This document shows, piece after piece, positions 46,358-50,396 of a stretch of DNA of 50,396 nt. Every line of letters begins with the position of its first letter. Positions within the stretch are counted from its first letter, which is position 1. The stretch is from contig JAMPBP010000008.1 in NCBI GenBank assembly GCA_023666645.1, positions 1 to 50,396 on the forward strand, written 5' to 3'. Below the pieces are notes generated by a model, which saw only the letters and a list, made by a program, of their open reading frames with translations, was not told where the DNA came from and made no database searches. This stretch comes from Clostridiales bacterium (GTDB lineage Bacteria; Bacteroidota; Bacteroidia; Bacteroidales; Muribaculaceae). The position numbers were made by a program, and so were the translations under genes.

Positions 46358-48391
46358 TCACCTCCCGATGAATTTTAACACTTGCTCTGTGATATTCTGG
46401 ACGGTGAAGCCAAATTTCTGGTCAAGCACTGTATATGGGGCCGAAGCTCCAAAATGGTCAAGACCAAAGACTTCGCCATTAGCACCTACGAGGCCACGCA
46501 AGGTCGAGGGGAGGCCGGCTGTGAGGCCGAATACCTTGACACCGGGCGTGATCACTTCATTGCGATAGGCCAGAGGCTGTTCCTCAAAGAGGCCTATAGA
46601 GGGCACTGAGACAACTCGACATGGCACACCGGCAGCCTGGAGTTGCACGGCAACGTCACAGAGAAGTGACACCTCCGAACCATTGGCTACGAGGATAACT
46701 TGAGGATTCTCAGACGACATCACGGTGTAACCACCTTTCTCAGCACCGAGAGCCTCCTTGTAGCGGTCACCGCTTTCGGCGGGAAGGTCGTTGATGTTTT
46801 GACGAGAAAGAATCAGCGCTGTGGGTGTCGACTGGTTTTCGAGAGCCATCTTCCATGCCACACTCGTCTCGATACTGTCACCGGGACGCAGAACGAGCAC
46901 TGAGGGCTTGCCAGCGAAGTTTTTGAGCTGTTCCATGAGACGTATCTGGGCTTCCTGCTCTACGGGCTCGTGAGTAGGACCATCCTCTCCTACTCTGAAC
47001 GCATCGTGAGTCCATATGTATTTCACAGGAAGCTCCATCAAGGCAGCCATACGCACAGCGGGTTTCATGTAGTCAGAGAATACAAAGAAAGTGCCGCAGG
47101 CAGCTATGACTCCACCATGCAGAGCGATACCGTTCATAACCGAAGCCATTGTGAGCTCAGCGACACCGGCCTGTAGGAATGCGCCTGTAAAGTCACCCTT
47201 GGCAAAGGCATGAGTCTTTTTCAGGAAACCGTCGGTTTTGTCACTGTTGGCAAGGTCGGCACTCGATACAATCATATTGCCGACTTTCTCAGCGAGGACG
47301 CTAAGTACCGTAGCCGAGGCGTTGCGGGTGGCGTCATTGGCTTTTTGTGCTATTGAGCTGAAATCTATGTCGGGGAGTTTGCCATCGATATAGTCGCGGA
47401 GAGTCGCAGCTTTCTCAGGATTAGCCTCGGCCCATGCTTTTTCAGCGGCATGGCGTGCGGCTACTATGGTCTTGAGTTCTTCACGGCGCTTTGCATACAG
47501 CTCCTTGACATCGTCCCATATTTGCCAGGGATTCTCAGGGTCACCGCCAAGATTTCTGACAGTTGCGGGATAGTCGGCGCCCGATTTGCTCAGAGGCTGA
47601 CCATGAGTGCTGCACTGTCCCTCAAAGTTGGACCCGTCGGCCTTGACGGCGCCACGCCCCATCACGGTATGGCCAATGATGATAGTGGGACGCTCGGTCT
47701 CGGCATTGGCACTCACAAGGGCAGCTTCAATCTCGGCGGGATTGGTGCCGTCGATTTCTATTACATTCCAGTGCCATGCACGATACTTGGCGGCATAGTC
47801 CTCCAGGTCTACGGCATCAACCATAGTAGAGAGTTGCACCTTATTGCAATCATAGAACATGATGAGATTATGCAATCCAAGATGTCCTGCAAGACGGCCT
47901 GCACCCTGTGAAATCTCTTCCTGAATACCGCCATCAGATATGAATGCATAGGTTTTGTGGGCAACAACCTCGCCAAAACGTGCAGCGAGGAAACGCTCAG
48001 CAATGGCACAACCAACGGCCATTGTGTGACCTTGACCGAGAGGGCCCGATGTGTTTTCAACACCACGCTTGGGATCAAGCTCGGGGTGACCCGGAGTCAC
48101 GCTACCCCATTGACGCAACTGTTGCAACTCCTCGATAGTGTACTTCCCGGTTAGGGCAAGCACTGAATACAGCATGGGCGACATGTGGCCGGGATCAAGG
48201 AAGAAACGGTCACGCGCTATCCATGTAGGATTGTCGGGATCGGTGATAAGAAATTTGGAGTACAGGACATTGACAAAGTCGGCTCCACCCATAGCTCCGC
48301 CCGGATGACCCGATTTTGACTTCTCAACCATCGATGCCACCAGTACTCGTATATTATCGGCAGCTCTATTCATTAGATCTGTGTTAGTCAT
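46358..48391 (-). CDS. tkt: Transketolase
   Basis: Transketolase (677 residues) moves two-carbon units between sugar phosphates in the pentose phosphate pathway, using thiamine diphosphate. KSGHPGGAMGGADFVNVLYSKFL is the N-terminal motif. FISDGGIQEEISQGAGRLAGHLGLHNLIMFYDCNKV is the cofactor/metal-binding motif, with Asp and the later Asn. The pyrimidine-binding half contains ACGTFFVFSDYMKPAVRMAALM and THDAFRVGEDGPTHEPVEQ. Length is normal for the full-size enzyme. A hairpin lies between it and the upstream transporter gene. Confidence 0.96.
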   Translation of the reverse strand: MTNTDLMNRAADNIRVLVASMVEKSKSGHPGGAMGGADFVNVLYSKFLITDPDNPTWIARDRFFLDPGHMSPMLYSVLALTGKYTIEELQQLRQWGSVTPGHPELDPKRGVENTSGPLGQGHTMAVGCAIAERFLAARFGEVVAHKTYAFISDGGIQEEISQGAGRLAGHLGLHNLIMFYDCNKVQLSTMVDAVDLEDYAAKYRAWHWNVIEIDGTNPAEIEAALVSANAETERPTIIIGHTVMGRGAVKADGSNFEGQCSTHGQPLSKSGADYPATVRNLGGDPENPWQIWDDVKELYAKRREELKTIVAARHAAEKAWAEANPEKAATLRDYIDGKLPDIDFSSIAQKANDATRNASATVLSVLAEKVGNMIVSSADLANSDKTDGFLKKTHAFAKGDFTGAFLQAGVAELTMASVMNGIALHGGVIAACGTFFVFSDYMKPAVRMAALMELPVKYIWTHDAFRVGEDGPTHEPVEQEAQIRLMEQLKNFAGKPSVLVLRPGDSIETSVAWKMALENQSTPTALILSRQNINDLPAESGDRYKEALGAEKGGYTVMSSENPQVILVANGSEVSLLCDVAVQLQAAGVPCRVVSVPSIGLFEEQPLAYRNEVITPGVKVFGLTAGLPSTLRGLVGANGEVFGLDHFGASAPYTVLDQKFGFTVQNITEQVLKFIGR

Positions 48392-48433
48392 TGTAAAGTT
48401 ATGAATTTAAAAAAGGGTTATTAATCTTATAAG

Positions 48434-48473
48434 GCTCACACCGGTCATTTAACATGTAACTGCCGGTGTGAGC
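48434..48473. terminator. Hairpin between the transporter gene and tkt
   Basis: GCTCACACCGG (48434-48444) pairs perfectly with CCGGTGTGAGC (48463-48473) around an 18-base loop. The T-run lies on the plus-strand side (about 48474-48486); on the minus strand, where it would end the transporter transcript, the tail is weak. It could also lie in the tkt leader. Confidence 0.6.
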
Positions 48474-48589
48474 TTATTATTTTTTCTAATTGTAAGGTCC
48501 AATTTCCTAAAATTCAGAAACGACATATCCTGTGGTCCTTGTCCGTCTCTTTAATTAATGAACAACCACAAGACATATTTCATATCTTA

Positions 48590-50080
48590 TTAAAGGTCGC
48601 GCAGGTCAAAAGGTTCATCCTCAACAGGAATATCCTTATTGACATTCTTCGAACCAATGATTGAGAAATAAAGGATATAGAGCAACATGGCTACAACAAG
48701 CCAGTAGCTCATTATATAACTGCTGCTACGGCCAATCCAGTCCTGGATGAAAGGCATAATGCCACCGCCTACGACCATGGTCATGAAGATGCCAGAAGCT
48801 TTGGCGGTATATTTGCCAAGGCCTTCGGTTGCAAGGTTGAAGATACCGCCCCACATTACCGATGTGCACAGACCGCATAGGATAAGGAATATAGTGCTGA
48901 TAGGAACACTGGGGGTAGTCTGAATCTGTTCAACTACCTTTGCAGGTTCAACATCATACTCATCTTTGATTTGTGCGGCGTATTCTACGATGAGTTCCTC
49001 ATTGGGAGCCAGTACAAACTGCTCGACAGTTTCAGTCGGGACACCTACGTTCACAAGCATCTCGCTTGTTTTTTCGACAGGGTCGTAAACAAATTTCGGA
49101 ACATCAAAAGAATTTGTTTTCGGAATGAATATTGCCAACAGTACGAAAATTATTGCCATTGTCGAAACGGTCACCATTTGCACCCTGGTAGAGATTTTAC
49201 CACTGATGATGGAGCTCAGGAAACGTCCGATAAGCATCATCAGCCAGTATAATGCGGCCAATGAACCGGCAACAGCAGCCGCACCAGCAAATCCTTCACG
49301 GCTTATCCATGCATTCAACTCACCGGGAATGCCAATTTCTATACCTACATAGAAGAAGATGGCGATGACACCAAGGAGACAGTGACGGAAAGCCAGAGGG
49401 CTGCGCTCGTATTTCACCTTGCTGAGGTTGGCCTGAGGCTCATTAATCTTTATAAATGAGATGATGACAAATGCCAATACAAAAATCACGATACCTGTGA
49501 TGACCAATGGCGACACAGCAGCCATAGTAGTTTTCTTGGTGAGTGTACCCACGAGGACACCTACCAGAAGAGGAGTGAGGGTACCGGAGAGTGAGTTCAA
49601 GGTACCACCGGTCTGAATGAGCTGGTTACCTTTGTTACCGCCACCACCGAGAAGGTTGAGCATGGGGTTTACAACAGTGTTGAGCATGCACACGCAGCAA
49701 CCGCACACGAGAGCACCCAGAAGGTAGATGAATAGATTGAGAGTGGTAGGATTGGTAGCATCGCCAAAGACAATCACATTGTCGCCTACTACGCTTGACA
49801 GGAGCTGGATACCAAGACCCACGGCACCAACGGCAAGAGCTATCAAGGCTGTTTTCTTGTAGCCAAACTTGATGAGCATATTACCTGCTGGAATTCCCAT
49901 GAACAGATAGGCTGTAAAGTTCATGAGGTTGCCGGCCATTCCGGCCCACTCATACCTGAAGCCCCATATGTTGCCGAAGGGCGCGGCCATGTTGGTTACA
50001 AAGGATATCATCGCGAAGATGAAGAACATCGTAATGATCGCAACGAGATTACTTTGCTTTTTTGCTGTTTGTTGTGACAT
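48590..50080 (-). CDS. MFS transporter, FHS (fucose/glucose–galactose–H+ symporter) type
   Basis: The 496-residue inner-membrane transporter has about 12 helices. FFIFAMISFVTNMAAPFGNIWGF, FMGIPAGNMLIKFGYKKTALIAL and the central Asn/Gln-rich region CMLNTVVNPMLNLLGGGGNKGNQLIQTGGTLNSLSGTLTPLLVG resemble fucose permease and GluP relatives. FYVGIEIGIPGELNAWIS is typical of the FHS start of the second half. About 70 hydrophilic, acidic residues (about 321-392) are inserted between helices 9 and 10, where family members have a short loop. The substrate is probably a sugar. It lies upstream of tkt on the same strand, separated by a hairpin. Confidence 0.85.
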   Translation of the reverse strand: MSQQTAKKQSNLVAIITMFFIFAMISFVTNMAAPFGNIWGFRYEWAGMAGNLMNFTAYLFMGIPAGNMLIKFGYKKTALIALAVGAVGLGIQLLSSVVGDNVIVFGDATNPTTLNLFIYLLGALVCGCCVCMLNTVVNPMLNLLGGGGNKGNQLIQTGGTLNSLSGTLTPLLVGVLVGTLTKKTTMAAVSPLVITGIVIFVLAFVIISFIKINEPQANLSKVKYERSPLAFRHCLLGVIAIFFYVGIEIGIPGELNAWISREGFAGAAAVAGSLAALYWLMMLIGRFLSSIISGKISTRVQMVTVSTMAIIFVLLAIFIPKTNSFDVPKFVYDPVEKTSEMLVNVGVPTETVEQFVLAPNEELIVEYAAQIKDEYDVEPAKVVEQIQTTPSVPISTIFLILCGLCTSVMWGGIFNLATEGLGKYTAKASGIFMTMVVGGGIMPFIQDWIGRSSSYIMSYWLVVAMLLYILYFSIIGSKNVNKDIPVEDEPFDLRDL

Positions 50081-50167
50081 GTTAATGATTTAATTTATTG
50101 GTTATTAGATTTTATTTTCAATCATGTCTCGGGGCCTCGGCTCTAAGTCGGGGTCGTATAATCACAA

Positions 50168-50196
50168 CAAAGATATAAAAAATCACATTAAAACAA
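50168..50196 (-). promoter_or_regulatory. Promoter of the FHS-type transporter
   Basis: The complement of 50168-50175 reads TATCTTTG (TAnnTTTG), and a TTG (complement of 50194-50196) lies 18 bases upstream. The leader of about 80 bases contains two CCCCGA repeats. The 316 bases from the start codon to the window edge otherwise hold only the repeat at the far end. Confidence 0.6.
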
Positions 50197-50272
50197 CTCG
50201 ATTCGTTAAAAAAATCGAGTTACTTTATAATATTAATTCATTATGACTTATCATTTCCAACGCCGATGAGAC

Positions 50273-50396
50273 TTAGAGCCTGTCTCACAAGAAATGTCAA
50301 CGATAGGGTCTCGCATATCGCGGAATGATTTTTGTCGTGAATCGAGGGCGCGTGGCCGTAGCCACGTAACCGAGATGAACGGCAAAAAGCGCCCGC
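50273..50396 (+). repeat. Third copy of the miniature element end, followed by a long hairpin; cut by the window edge
   Basis: TTAGAGCCTGTCTCACAAGA matches 18 of 20 bases of the copies at 26067 and 36607. Downstream, 50329-50338 pairs with 50379-50388 (one G-T pair). Inside that, CGTGGC/GCCACG (50351-50356, 50361-50366) forms a stem with a 4-base loop; GGGCGC/GCGCCC (50346-50351, 50389-50394) is an alternative outer pairing. This looks like the left end of a larger element or insertion sequence continuing beyond the window. Confidence 0.55.

Overview
The window looks like chromosomal core sequence from a member of the Bacteroidales. The evidence is the many genes and gene orders typical of Bacteroidetes (ftsX–DUF3098–uppP–truB–queA, coaBC–DUF4835–recN, a 1120-residue SecA), the near absence of Shine-Dalgarno sequences, and several matches to the Bacteroidetes promoter -7 element TAnnTTTG. 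Base composition is close to half G+C. A gut Muribaculaceae-like species is a reasonable guess, but that is inference.

Left part (1-10 kb): the 3' end of a clostripain-family peptidase and an MscS channel with a large insert, then an intrinsic terminator, a promoter and a compact structured RNA whose core resembles the 4.5S (SRP) RNA. After that come recJ and recQ, which overlap and run rightward. Facing them are a translationally coupled MgtC/SapB protein and a CPA2 cation:proton antiporter, and a membrane-anchored coiled-coil protein.

Second part (10-21 kb, mostly leftward): secA, a PafA-like alkaline phosphatase family protein that appears to have lost nearly all catalytic residues, a three-gene envelope operon (DUF3316-like protein, S41 lipoprotein, DUF4105 protein) whose genes overlap by ATGA, and parC. 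Divergent from parC is the rightward cluster ftsX, DUF3098, uppP, truB, queA, yigZ (21-26 kb).

Middle (26-36.6 kb): a 62-bp perfect-ended miniature element with a TTA target duplication sits exactly at the stop codon of a LolE/FtsX-like permease, next to a PLP aminotransferase. Divergent from these are an M3 peptidase (dcp) and a complete tripartite RND efflux operon (adaptor, pump, outer-membrane factor). The intergenic region before dnaN holds a solo copy of the same element end and a long imperfect inverted repeat.

Right part (37-50.4 kb): dnaN, a DEDDh exonuclease, coaBC, DUF4835/PorD-like, recN, rlmB and purT run rightward and end in strong hairpin terminators. Facing them are an OmpA-family porin, transketolase and an FHS-type sugar transporter. 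The window ends in a third copy of the element end followed by a long hairpin.

I found no tRNA, rRNA, CRISPR array, prophage, transposase or defence system. Most of the window is housekeeping. The most notable features are the miniature element family, the candidate RNA before recJ, the degenerate phosphatase and the unstudied envelope operon.
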